A stretch of DNA of 64,000 nucleotides from Siderastrea radians (taxonomy: Eukaryota > Cnidaria > Anthozoa > Scleractinia > Rhizangiidae), in contig OZ024897.1 of assembly GCA_964017195.1 (NCBI GenBank), positions 9,771,951-9,835,950 of the forward strand. Reading direction: 5' to 3'. Numbering within the stretch: position 1 is the first letter of the stretch; the number at the start of each line of letters is the position of its first letter. Both the position numbers and the translations under genes were made by a program. Positions 10,244 through 16,712 of this stretch are shown in pieces. The notes below the pieces were generated by a model. That model was given only the letters and a program-made list of their open reading frames with translations, was not told the origin of the DNA and ran no database searches.

Positions 10244-11243
10244 CCTGTGCTTCCAACCATCCCATCGCCCCCAGCTCCCCATGTCGACCCAAAGAGAGTT
10301 GCGCCCCCGCAGAGCCCCCGTCAAGTACCATGAAAGCGATGATGATGACAGTCCCCAACGGACCCGCCCGGGTCCAACAGCCCGGCGGGCGGTGGCCGAC
10401 AAGCGCTACCAGCGGTTGGAGTACCTAAAGCGTTACCGGGCAACGCATCGAGCCCAGCGGGCGGAGTCCGACAGGCGTTACAGAGAACGACATCGAGAGC
10501 GCATAAGGGAGAGCCACAAGCGTTTCAGAGAACGACATCGAGAGCGCATAAGGGAGAAAGACAGGCGGTACTTTCAAGCCAATAAAGAACGGATCCGGGC
10601 GCGTCAGCGACTATATCGCCAACGACATCGAGAGAGGCATCGAGAGGAGTTGAGGGAGAAACGGCAACGATATCGAGAGAACCATCGAGAGGAGTTGAGG
10701 GAGCAAGAGAGGCAGCGTCGTACCCGTCGTCGGGAGACCCATCCCGAGCTGGTGAGGGAGCAAAACAGGATTCGTCGAGCCCGTTTTCGGGCGAAAAAGA
10801 GAATGGAGAAGTTGATGACGTTAACCATCCCCCTGACGGATTGTCGGAGGCCTGTGACGGATTCTCGGGCGAAAAAGAGAATGGAGAACTTGATGACGTT
10901 AACCATCCCCCTGACGGATTGTCGGATATCCATGCCTGTGACGGACTATGTGCAAGCCTTTTGTGACTCGCTGGACTCTGGGGATACCCCGCTCCCGGAA
11001 TCCTTTCTTCAACTCCTTGAGGAGGACGGGCCTACGCGACTTGATTCGGAGACCATGCAAGGCAGCGAACCCTCTGACTTGGATGACCTTTCGTTTTTGC
11101 AGGATTTATTGTCACCCGACGAGTGGGAGCAGGTGAGGGACGATGTGACGGATTTTGATGTGGAGGATTTCGTTGCTGATTGGTTGGAGGACATGCCGTC
11201 ATCCGACGAGGGTGTCGATTTGATGTATGATTTAGTATCTTAA
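10125..11243 (+). CDS. Arg-rich repeat protein with acidic C-terminal tail
   Basis: About 372 aa from ATG 10125, or 320 aa from ATG 10281; the two starts lie in two copies of a ~156-bp tandem duplication (both give RPRRAP followed by ES). The middle (roughly 60-215 from 10125) is a run of basic helical repeats of the type RRYRERHRERIRE, ending in LVREQNRIRRARFR. A second duplication repeats a ~22-aa block ending LTIPLTDCR. The last ~100 residues are acidic (LQDLLSPDEW, VEDFVADWLEDM). A basic DNA/RNA-binding part plus an acidic tail suggests a transcription regulator or genome-binding protein, by inference only. It may be expressed from the same TATA as the upstream ORF. A poly(A) signal AATAAA follows at 11608. 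Confidence 0.7.
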   Translation: MSDEKEVRPRRAPYKRQESAAEQTSLRATQRAPRRRGETDLCFQPSHRPQLPMSTQRELRPRRAPVKYHESDDDDSPQRTRPGPTARRAVADKRYQRLEYLKRYRATHRAQRAESDRRYRERHRERIRESHKRFRERHRERIREKDRRYFQANKERIRARQRLYRQRHRERHREELREKRQRYRENHREELREQERQRRTRRRETHPELVREQNRIRRARFRAKKRMEKLMTLTIPLTDCRRPVTDSRAKKRMENLMTLTIPLTDCRISMPVTDYVQAFCDSLDSGDTPLPESFLQLLEEDGPTRLDSETMQGSEPSDLDDLSFLQDLLSPDEWEQVRDDVTDFDVEDFVADWLEDMPSSDEGVDLMYDLVS

Positions 11244-11755
11244 CCCTCGTTTCCGTCATTTGGCAGAACATTCCATCGGGACATTGTGGTAGAACATTCA
11301 AGCGTGTCCGTCATTTTGGCAGAACATTTCAATCGTGACATTGTGGCAGAACATTCGTTTCCGTATTTGGCAGAACATTCGTTTCCGTATTTGGCAGAAC
11401 ATTCGTTTCCGTATTTGGCAGAACATGCCATCGTGACATTGTGGTAGAACGATCAAAGAGACAGTGACATTTTTTATCAACGTGGATCATTCCTGTTTAC
11501 ATCACAAGGGGTTCTCCAGAATCCTGTTTGAGAATCCTGTTTTTGAGACAGTACAACGAACCAATCAGACATTTTCATTTTTTTATTACACAACATGGTA
11601 TGGGGTTAATAAAGTGTTACAATTTTAACAGGGGGTTCTCCAGAATCCTGTTTGAGAACCCTGTTTTGAGACTCAACACGAACTACAGAAGACTATCGAA
11701 CTGCAGAATAACAATACCAATCAGACATGTAACTGGGGGTGTCATTAAAGTGTTT
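11244..11755. repeat. convergent intergenic region with minisatellite, ~125-bp duplication and two poly(A) signals
   Basis: From 11255 to ~11440 a unit with TTTCCGTATTTGGCAGAACA or variants (CGTGACATTGTGGCAGAACA) recurs about eight times; three copies at 11365-11425 are nearly identical. From 11507 to 11766 a second unit is present twice, beginning GGGTTCTCCAGAATCCTG and passing through ACCAATCAGACAT to ACAATTTTAA. Poly(A) signals face both ways: AATAAA plus strand 11608-11613, and minus strand 11582-11587. It separates the plus-strand genes from the long minus-strand capsid cluster. Confidence 0.75.
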
Positions 11756-12118
11756 TTACAATTTTAAACGTTTCTTGGCTTGCATGATTTTCTTGACCAC
11801 CCGTTCCGTCTTGGTTTTCTTGCCGGGTAATTTATCAATGGCTTGGATCATCTTGGTATCGGCTTTCCATTTATCTTGCAAATTCTTGGCACGACTGTAA
11901 TCAATGTCGTGTTGTTTCGCAATCCGGTCCAAGCGATTTTTGCCGGGATCCCCACGTTTTAGACGTTTGGCTAAATGCGTCCCAGGGCCCATGTATTGAT
12001 AGCCAGGCCAATGAAATTCTTTGCCGGTTTTAGCAATCCATTTTTGGACATCCAAGGCCCCTCCGCGTTGACGGCGTTTCACGCCCCGTCTCCTCCTCCT
12101 CTTGGTACGGGGGGCCAT
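11756..12118 (-). CDS. parvovirus-type phospholipase A2 domain protein, basic N-terminus
   Basis: 120 aa. The N-terminus is Arg-rich and ends in RQRGGAL (residues 17-22), resembling a core-protein leader or a maturation-protease site. Residues ~40-85 carry the viral PLA2 signature: a calcium-loop MGPGTHL (43-49), LKRGDP and the catalytic His-Asp pair in KQHDIDYSRA (H70, D71). In parvoviruses such a domain in the capsid opens the endosomal membrane during entry; a similar role in virions of this element is inferred. Its stop is 4 bp from the ATG side of the next-upstream gene. It is the most 3' gene of the minus-strand cluster, with the poly(A) signal at 11582-11587. Confidence 0.85.
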   Translation of the reverse strand: MAPRTKRRRRRGVKRRQRGGALDVQKWIAKTGKEFHWPGYQYMGPGTHLAKRLKRGDPGKNRLDRIAKQHDIDYSRAKNLQDKWKADTKMIQAIDKLPGKKTKTERVVKKIMQAKKRLKL

Positions 12119-12121
12119 CTT

Positions 12122-12760
12122 TTAGTCCGTGTCGTAATCCAATCGACGTCGTAACTTTTTGCCTTGGTGCCAATCTTCCCACCCGGGTAAGGGTTTTAAT
12201 GCTTGCACTTCACGGGAGACGCCTTTGCCTTTGCCTTTACGACTCTCGGCTAACTTTTTTTCCAAGGCCTTGCGCTGTTCTCGAATGGCTTCTAAACGCG
12301 ACCGGCTATCCCCTCGACTGGTGGAAGGGCTCCCTTTCTTGGGAATCTTACTGGTGGTGGCGGCTGCTCCTTTGCCTTTCTTGGTAGCAGGGGTAATGGG
12401 TGGTTTGGGCGTCGACGGGCTCCCTTTTATCATGCGCTTCAACCATTGTTCCACGGGTCCGGTCACCAAATCCCCGGCCTCTTCTTCTTCGTCTTCGCCT
12501 GGTGGACCACCCGGGGCACCCACTCCTACGCCTCCGGGAAATTGACGAATGCGTTTGGTTAACTTGGTTAATTCTTGACTCAACGGTTTGGTTTGAGCAT
12601 TGACCACGGCCGGGGGCAATTGAGGGTTGGCTAACAACACATGTTTTTGGGCGGCGAGCGTGGCGGCTTTGTTCAACAAGGCATTTTCGGTGAGTTCTCC
12701 TTTGTAATATTGAACGAGTTGTTCCAAGTCCTTGTGGGGAATCATGTAGACCTCGTCCAT
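12122..12760 (-). CDS. conserved Polinton hypothetical protein, helical N-terminus
   Basis: 212 aa. The N-terminal ~75 residues are helical (LEQLVQYYKGELTENALLNK, LTKLTKRIRQF), followed by a Gly/Pro/acidic linker (GGPPGEDEEEEAGD), a short helix GPVEQWLKRMI, a Lys/Ser/Thr/Pro-rich disordered part, and a charged coiled-coil-like segment (LEAIREQRKALEKKLAES). I recognise the general pattern from cnidarian Polinton-associated proteins but know no function; a virion or scaffold role is only suggested by location among capsid genes. It begins at ATG 12760, overlapping the upstream small gene by 19 bp. Confidence 0.7.
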   Translation of the reverse strand: MDEVYMIPHKDLEQLVQYYKGELTENALLNKAATLAAQKHVLLANPQLPPAVVNAQTKPLSQELTKLTKRIRQFPGGVGVGAPGGPPGEDEEEEAGDLVTGPVEQWLKRMIKGSPSTPKPPITPATKKGKGAAATTSKIPKKGSPSTSRGDSRSRLEAIREQRKALEKKLAESRKGKGKGVSREVQALKPLPGWEDWHQGKKLRRRLDYDTD

Positions 12761-12981
12761 GGGGGTTGACTACACTCGGAGCAAAGTTCCCCGTCTTCTA
12801 TCTGACGACAGCTCTCACAAAGACGGGCCTTTAAGATGTGCCTGTACTCTCGATACAACAGGTGATATTTATGCTTCCAATAATGACACTCGTCTTTCCA
12901 CTGGTCGGTAGCCCGATTGGCCTCTTGTAACAGGGTGATCCATGTGGCCAGGGTTAACGGGTCGGTCGAGCACATTGACAT
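12742..12981 (-). CDS. small protein with C-terminal four-Cys knuckle
   Basis: About 79 aa from ATG 12981 (or 77 aa from 12975); the longer frame upstream has no ATG. A helical Trp/Tyr-rich part (LATWITLLQEANRA, HYWKHKYHLLYREY) is followed by CESC...CSEC (CxxC-7-CxxC), likely one zinc site. A TATA box CCTATAAAAGGG lies at 13088-13097 inside the upstream gene. It overlaps that gene's 3' end by ~28 bp and the next gene's 5' end by 19 bp. Function unknown. Confidence 0.6.
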   Translation of the reverse strand: MSMCSTDPLTLATWITLLQEANRATDQWKDECHYWKHKYHLLYREYRHILKARLCESCRQIEDGELCSECSQPPWTRST

Positions 12982-13280
12982 AACACCTCGTGAAGTCCTT
13001 GAAACAAGCCGCGTCCTTTTTGTTGAACCAACCACGCACGCCGTTTTTTGACGGAATGTCGACGACGTCCCAAATCGCGTAGCACCCTTTTATAGGGTTG
13101 AAGTTTAGCCAGCATGGGGGGTGTGACGGGAATCTTGTTTTTTAACAAGTTCAAGACCAGTTCACTCACGGCATTGATTTGATCGGCATTGGCATGTTGT
13201 AACAACTCTTGACGTTTGGAACCGTTGGCTTCTTGTAACATGGAGCGTAAAAACGGTAATTGACGTCGAAGACGTTGCAT
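12954..13280 (-). CDS. conserved basic Polinton core-type protein (108 aa)
   Basis: Residues 1-75 match the pattern of a small family very common in cnidarian Polintons: LRRQLPFLRSML, then HANADQINAVSELVLNLL, then PYKRVLRD. The C-terminus is basic (RRRHSVKKRRAWLVQQKGRG). No enzymatic motif. A TATA-like GTATAAAACG lies at ~13330. Virion-associated DNA-binding or packaging is inferred from basicity and neighbours; function is otherwise unknown. Confidence 0.7.
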   Translation of the reverse strand: MQRLRRQLPFLRSMLQEANGSKRQELLQHANADQINAVSELVLNLLKNKIPVTPPMLAKLQPYKRVLRDLGRRRHSVKKRRAWLVQQKGRGLFQGLHEVLCQCARPTR

Positions 13281-13283
13281 CGT

Positions 13284-13457
13284 TTATCGGTGACGGCGAC
13301 GATAGCGTTGATTGGCTTTTTGGATCGTGCGTTTTATACGTTTATCCGTTTCCAAGGCCACGGCTTTCCCTAATCCTACCATGGCGGGGACCAATAGATT
13401 TAAAAAACCACCGCGTTGACGACGTCGTCGTCGTAATCTTCTTCTTCTCCTCACCAT
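13284..13457 (-). CDS. 57-aa Arg-rich core protein (adenovirus pX/mu-like style)
   Basis: A short gene easily missed. ATG 13457, TAA 13284-13286. It encodes an N-terminal stretch of about a dozen Arg residues ending in RRRRRQRGGF, then a hydrophobic helix (LNLLVPAMVGLGKAVA) and a basic tail (IKRTIQKANQRYRRRHR). RQRGG followed by a hydrophobic segment recurs in neighbouring proteins and resembles sites cut by adenovirus-type proteases. It overlaps the upstream gene by 7 bp (the ATG lies just before its TGA) and ends 3 bp before the next ATG. A likely TATA (GGTTATAAAGAG) lies at ~13515-13526. Confidence 0.75.
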   Translation of the reverse strand: MVRRRRRLRRRRRQRGGFLNLLVPAMVGLGKAVALETDKRIKRTIQKANQRYRRRHR

Positions 13458-13783
13458 GGACGGTTCGTCAATAGACGTTGAAGGACTTTGTTTTGTTTGA
13501 TGAGGTCTTGCGTCTCTTTATAACCTTGACGGGTATTGCGTTTGAAATCGGACCACCAACCCCCGCCTCGTTGTCGTCGGTAATGTTGTACATTATCGGT
13601 AATGCCTTTTAAGGCTTGCCCGCCTAATTTGCCTAAAGCAAGTCCAAACCCAGGCGCGGGACCTGAGAGAAACATACTCATGCCATGGGCAATTTTATCC
13701 ACCAAACGGGGTTTGCGACGCATTAAAGCTCCTCCTCGTTGTTTCCTTTTTCTGCGTCGTCGTCGTCGTCGTTGGACGGCCAT
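13451..13783 (-). CDS. Arg-rich core-type protein with two RGG sites (110 aa)
   Basis: Begins with eight or more Arg/Lys residues, then KRKQRGGALM; a second site RRQRGGGWW is near residue 73. Between them is a moderately hydrophobic segment (MSMFLSGPAPGFGLALGKL). This resembles precursors of small adenovirus core proteins processed by the viral protease, so it may be cleaved by the protease encoded at 16169. A TATA (CCATAAAAAGC) lies at ~13816-13824 inside the upstream gene, which it overlaps by 61 bp. Confidence 0.7.
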   Translation of the reverse strand: MAVQRRRRRRRKRKQRGGALMRRKPRLVDKIAHGMSMFLSGPAPGFGLALGKLGGQALKGITDNVQHYRRQRGGGWWSDFKRNTRQGYKETQDLIKQNKVLQRLLTNRPW

Positions 13784-14388
13784 GGTTCTAAGAGTGTCGG
13801 ACTGGGAGGGAGCGGCTTTTTATGGATCCAGTAGTCTTTGGGTTTCAAGGGACGAGGACATCCGTCTACATAGCATAGGGCTTCCAAGGGTTGGTACACA
13901 AAATGACGATGGTAATCTTGCACACATCGTTTGGGTAACGGAGGGGTGAAATCCACAATGGTGTCATCCAACGTTTGCATCTTGATTAAAAATCCTTCCA
14001 GGTCCTCCAAGGGGACACCCCTCACATAGGTTTTCAATTCGGTCAAAGCTTTGGCATAGGTGGTAAACGCAAACCGACTCATGGTCACTTTAAATCGGTA
14101 TTGTTTAAAATCATTCCATCCTTTGACCACGGTGCCCACCGCTGCCAAACACGCTACCAACGTACTGTTGTCCAACAGGGGGCCAGCAATCATGCCCGCG
14201 GCCATCAGGAGTAACGCCAGGCCATTGAACAAGGCATTGATACACTTGTAATGATTCAACATTTTTCGATAACACCACCATTGTTGATGGTAAAAGGCAT
14301 ACAACGAATCCATCCGTTGTAACAATTCGGGGGGCAAGGGGATGCCAGGACGTCGGGATCCATTCAATAACGACACGACGGTTTTCAT
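13723..14388 (-). CDS. two-transmembrane Polinton protein (SLATT-like topology)
   Basis: 221 aa from ATG 14388; an upstream in-frame GTG is not needed. A helical N-terminus (ELLQRMDSLYAFYHQQW) is followed by two hydrophobic segments, residues ~50-72 (INALFNGLALLLMAAGMIAG) and ~75-92, then a long helical region with conserved-looking AFTTYAKALTELKTYVRG and a Pro-rich, acidic tail. The order helix-TM-TM-helix is that of SLATT-type membrane proteins, but I cannot prove this without a profile search. Similar two-TM proteins occur in other cnidarian Polintons. Role unknown: a virion membrane protein or a pore/effector are both possible. A TATA-like GTTATAAACA lies at ~14440. Confidence 0.7.
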   Translation of the reverse strand: MKTVVSLLNGSRRPGIPLPPELLQRMDSLYAFYHQQWWCYRKMLNHYKCINALFNGLALLLMAAGMIAGPLLDNSTLVACLAAVGTVVKGWNDFKQYRFKVTMSRFAFTTYAKALTELKTYVRGVPLEDLEGFLIKMQTLDDTIVDFTPPLPKRCVQDYHRHFVYQPLEALCYVDGCPRPLKPKDYWIHKKPLPPSPTLLEPWPSNDDDDDAEKGNNEEEL

Positions 14389-14390
14389 CC

Positions 14391-15317
14391 TCACGGCGAG
14401 ACCCGGGACGACGAGGTTTGTACGCTGGGGGCTCCTCCTTGTTTATAACTGGTCACAATGCTATTGGTCATGGTCACATTAGCAATTTCCCGTCCTTGGG
14501 CCAATTGTTCTTGATCTTGTAACAGCATGCGTAAACGGCGTTGTAAATCGGCTTGACGCAAGGTACGTGGGGGTGTACTCCCACTCCAAGATCCTCGAAA
14601 GCTGGCTGGATTGGAGGCAGGTGTCAAAGGTGACGTGGGGGTATTTCGTCGTCGTCCTCCTATGCGTCTAGGACGTCGTCCACGACGACCACCCCCACCA
14701 CCGCCACCACCACCACCACCACCACCACCACCACCGCCACCAGCACCACCACCAGCACCACCAGCACCTCCGGCACCAGCACCAGCACCACCACCACCAC
14801 CAGCACCACCACCACCACCAGCACCACCGCCACGTCCAGCACCCCTACCACCACGTCCACCGCCGCGTCCACCGCCGCGTCCACCACCACCACCACCACC
14901 ATCACCCCCAGCACCCCCAGCACCCGCGGCTGTTCGAGCACCCGTCGCCCGGGGTACGCTAGGAGGCGTCGCAGGCGTTTGAGCCCCAGAAGACTCCGGG
15001 GTGGTCTGGGGGCTATGGAATGAGGGTGAATGGGATGCTCGACTTCCTACCCCCGCGGGGGAAGAGGCCTGTGCAGGGGGTGCCCCATCTACATCGGGCC
15101 AGCCCGCGACGGTGTTGGGAGAGGGGAGACTTCTCAAAAACTCACTGAGGGCATCGGGGTGAATTTCCTCCATGGCCGCGTCGAGAAGGCCTTCGTCTCC
15201 CGTCATATACAAATCTTGGAAGGCACTTATGGACATTTGATTGCCGCTGGCCGCCCCCACACCCGCAGGGGCCACGGTATCGTACGATTGCGGAGGTTGA
15301 CGGTCTTCCTCGGTCAT
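14391..15317 (-). CDS. Gly-rich Polinton protein with conserved C-terminus
   Basis: 308 aa from ATG 15317. The first ~100 residues are mixed, with an acidic helix-forming part. Residues ~130-215 are an extreme Gly/Ala/Arg tract coded by GGN repeats (14690-14935), partly as long uninterrupted glycine runs. The C-terminal ~90 residues are more ordered: LRQADLQRRLRMLLQDQEQL then EIANVTMTNSIVTSYKQGG. I recognise this tail as a pattern seen in other cnidarian Polintons, function unknown. The Gly tract is likely a variable microsatellite. TATA CCTATAAAGGC lies at ~15355-15363, inside the ATPase 3' end. Confidence 0.7.
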   Translation of the reverse strand: MTEEDRQPPQSYDTVAPAGVGAASGNQMSISAFQDLYMTGDEGLLDAAMEEIHPDALSEFLRSLPSPNTVAGWPDVDGAPPAQASSPAGVGSRASHSPSFHSPQTTPESSGAQTPATPPSVPRATGARTAAGAGGAGGDGGGGGGGRGGGRGGGRGGRGAGRGGGAGGGGGAGGGGGAGAGAGGAGGAGGGAGGGGGGGGGGGGGGGGGGRRGRRPRRIGGRRRNTPTSPLTPASNPASFRGSWSGSTPPRTLRQADLQRRLRMLLQDQEQLAQGREIANVTMTNSIVTSYKQGGAPSVQTSSSRVSP

Positions 15318-15357
15318 GGTTGCTCTTTTTTCCGGTTCCAAAAGCGGTGTCGTGCCT

Positions 15358-16011
15358 TTATAGGCGCTTTTGATAGGTGCGCGTCCATCCTTCGTCTTTT
15401 AACAGGTGACTCAACACACGTTGTTGATCGGAGGAGGCCGGGTGTAAATCTAACATCAAATAGCCATAGGGACGCGTGGTGGCTTGATGAAAGGTCTCCA
15501 AGGTGTCTTTCCAAGTGGTCGGAAACGATTGCAGCATGACATTGCGTACCCCTAATTGATCCCGGGGATTCTTGAACGCCACAATGTAATGGGCATTGCG
15601 GGATATACTTTTGGCATAGCGCCCCACGGGAAACATGTCTTGGCACAAGTAGAGCACCGTCACCCCTTGATGATGTGAATGTTTGGTGAATAAATCCAAC
15701 ACGCGTTTATCGTGACTCCCTTCATCCATTAAATCATCCAAGACCAGGACCCCCTGTCCTTGAGGAAACCATTGGACCAACGCGTCATGATCGGGAATCC
15801 CTTCGTGAAACACCACCCCATGATCTTGCATGCCTCGAAATCGATCTTGCCACGCCCCATAACAATAATGCACCTGCGTTGGGGGCCTTTCAAACAACTC
15901 GGGGTTGTCTACCAAGAGTTTTTCCGTAAACACGGTTTTGCCACATCCCGACGGGCCCACCACCAAGATAGAGGAGGGAGTATGAAAACGAAACGGTTTC
16001 CCCGTTTGCAT
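15358..16011 (-). CDS. genome-packaging ATPase (FtsK/HerA, A32-like)
   Basis: 217 aa, normal for Polinton ATPases. Walker A is GPSGCGKT (residues 19-26) and Walker B is VLVLDDLMDE (88-97). The family pumps DNA into the capsid of PRD1-adeno-type viruses. ATG 16011 is followed directly by MQTGKPFRF. The start lies 43 bp from the 3' end of the tRNA-like gene; the 5' leader contains A/T runs and an AATAAAAAGG element (~16045-16053) that could act as its TATA box. Confidence 0.92.
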   Translation of the reverse strand: MQTGKPFRFHTPSSILVVGPSGCGKTVFTEKLLVDNPELFERPPTQVHYCYGAWQDRFRGMQDHGVVFHEGIPDHDALVQWFPQGQGVLVLDDLMDEGSHDKRVLDLFTKHSHHQGVTVLYLCQDMFPVGRYAKSISRNAHYIVAFKNPRDQLGVRNVMLQSFPTTWKDTLETFHQATTRPYGYLMLDLHPASSDQQRVLSHLLKDEGWTRTYQKRL

Positions 16012-16053
16012 GATGATGATACTACCCTTAGAAAAAAAAAGGCACCTTTTTAT

Positions 16054-16138
16054 TGGAATCGGTGGGACTCGAACCCACGCACGATCCCCTCATGTATTCG
16101 AGGGGATCCAAAGGCTCTACCGACTGAGCTACGACTCC
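16054..16138 (-). tRNA. tRNA-like gene with abnormal extended anticodon arm
   Basis: 85 nt on the minus strand. A 7-bp acceptor stem (GGAGTCG with CGATTCC, one G-T) is followed by discriminator A, D arm GCTC/GAGC with loop AGTCGGTA, and T arm GTGGG/CCCAC with TTCGAGT. The A box TAGCTCAGTCGG and B box GGTTCGAGTCC are canonical, and a run of nine T follows (16040-16032) as Pol III terminator. The anticodon region is not canonical: instead of a 5-bp stem and 7-nt loop there is CTTTG, then a perfect 9-bp stem GATCCCCTC/GAGGGGATC closing an 8-nt loop GAATACAT, then GTGC. No isotype can be assigned. It could be an intron-bearing tRNA, a mutated host-derived tRNA, or a tRNA-like viral RNA. Confidence 0.75.
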
Positions 16139-16168
16139 GACACACTTTTTTTCCAACGAATTTTTTAT

Positions 16169-16708
16169 TTAAACATTCCGTTGATGATACGGATGACAAC
16201 AGAGTTGATACCATCTGGCTTCTTGGCCTACAATCAATTGTTGAACGCGTTGACCGGCTTGATGGTCATTGCTTACATAATCATGATCCGAAAACTCATT
16301 TAAAAAGTCTTGCAAGGTCCGTCCACGGGCTTTGGCTTTCAAGTACAACAAGGCGTAATCCCCACAACTCTTGCTTGAAATGGCTTGGAGGGACTTGCCA
16401 TTGGTCACCACATACTTCCAATGTTTCACCATCCAAGCTTGGAACGGGGCGGCTTGCACGTACGTGTCCATGGGCAAGGCATAACTGTCGAGGATTTCAC
16501 ACACGTTTCCCTCGGTCCACACCCCTAACCAATGTTGTCCCGGTTGATCGTGCGGGTCGGTGTTGACAATGTACCCTTGGGGTGGGGTCTTGACAGGCCT
16601 CTTGGGTAAACGATCACAGGCCACCGTCCCGTAAAAGTAACGTTTCAAGTGGGGGTCGTCTCGGGCTAAATAATCCAATTGCACATTATTCAAGGCCACG
16701 TGTTCCAT
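16169..16708 (-). CDS. adenain-like cysteine protease (maturation protease)
   Basis: 179 aa from ATG 16708, which lies just after the capsid gene stop at 16713; an earlier in-frame ATG (16783) would overlap the capsid gene by 71 bp and is less likely. Order and spacing of catalytic residues fit adenovirus protease / C5 family: GQHWLGVW with His59, LDSY with Asp74, SLQAISSKSCGDYALLYL with Gln108 and Cys115. The family cleaves capsid and core precursors, often after (small)-G-G or G-X-G motifs; RGG sites are abundant in neighbouring basic proteins. The 3' end is 31 bp from the tRNA-like gene. Confidence 0.9.
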   Translation of the reverse strand: MEHVALNNVQLDYLARDDPHLKRYFYGTVACDRLPKRPVKTPPQGYIVNTDPHDQPGQHWLGVWTEGNVCEILDSYALPMDTYVQAAPFQAWMVKHWKYVVTNGKSLQAISSKSCGDYALLYLKAKARGRTLQDFLNEFSDHDYVSNDHQAGQRVQQLIVGQEARWYQLCCHPYHQRNV

Positions 16709-16712
16709 TTCT

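Noticed and set aside
9800..11243. LxCxE (pRb-binding) motif expected if the early-type genes were oncoprotein-like
   Set aside because: Looked for in both frames and not found.
14611..14982. Plus-strand poly-proline frame
   Set aside because: Antisense reading of the GGN-coded glycine tract.
15760..16566. Plus-strand 268-aa frame across ATPase, tRNA-like gene and protease
   Set aside because: Crosses three minus-strand features in antisense; no homology pattern.
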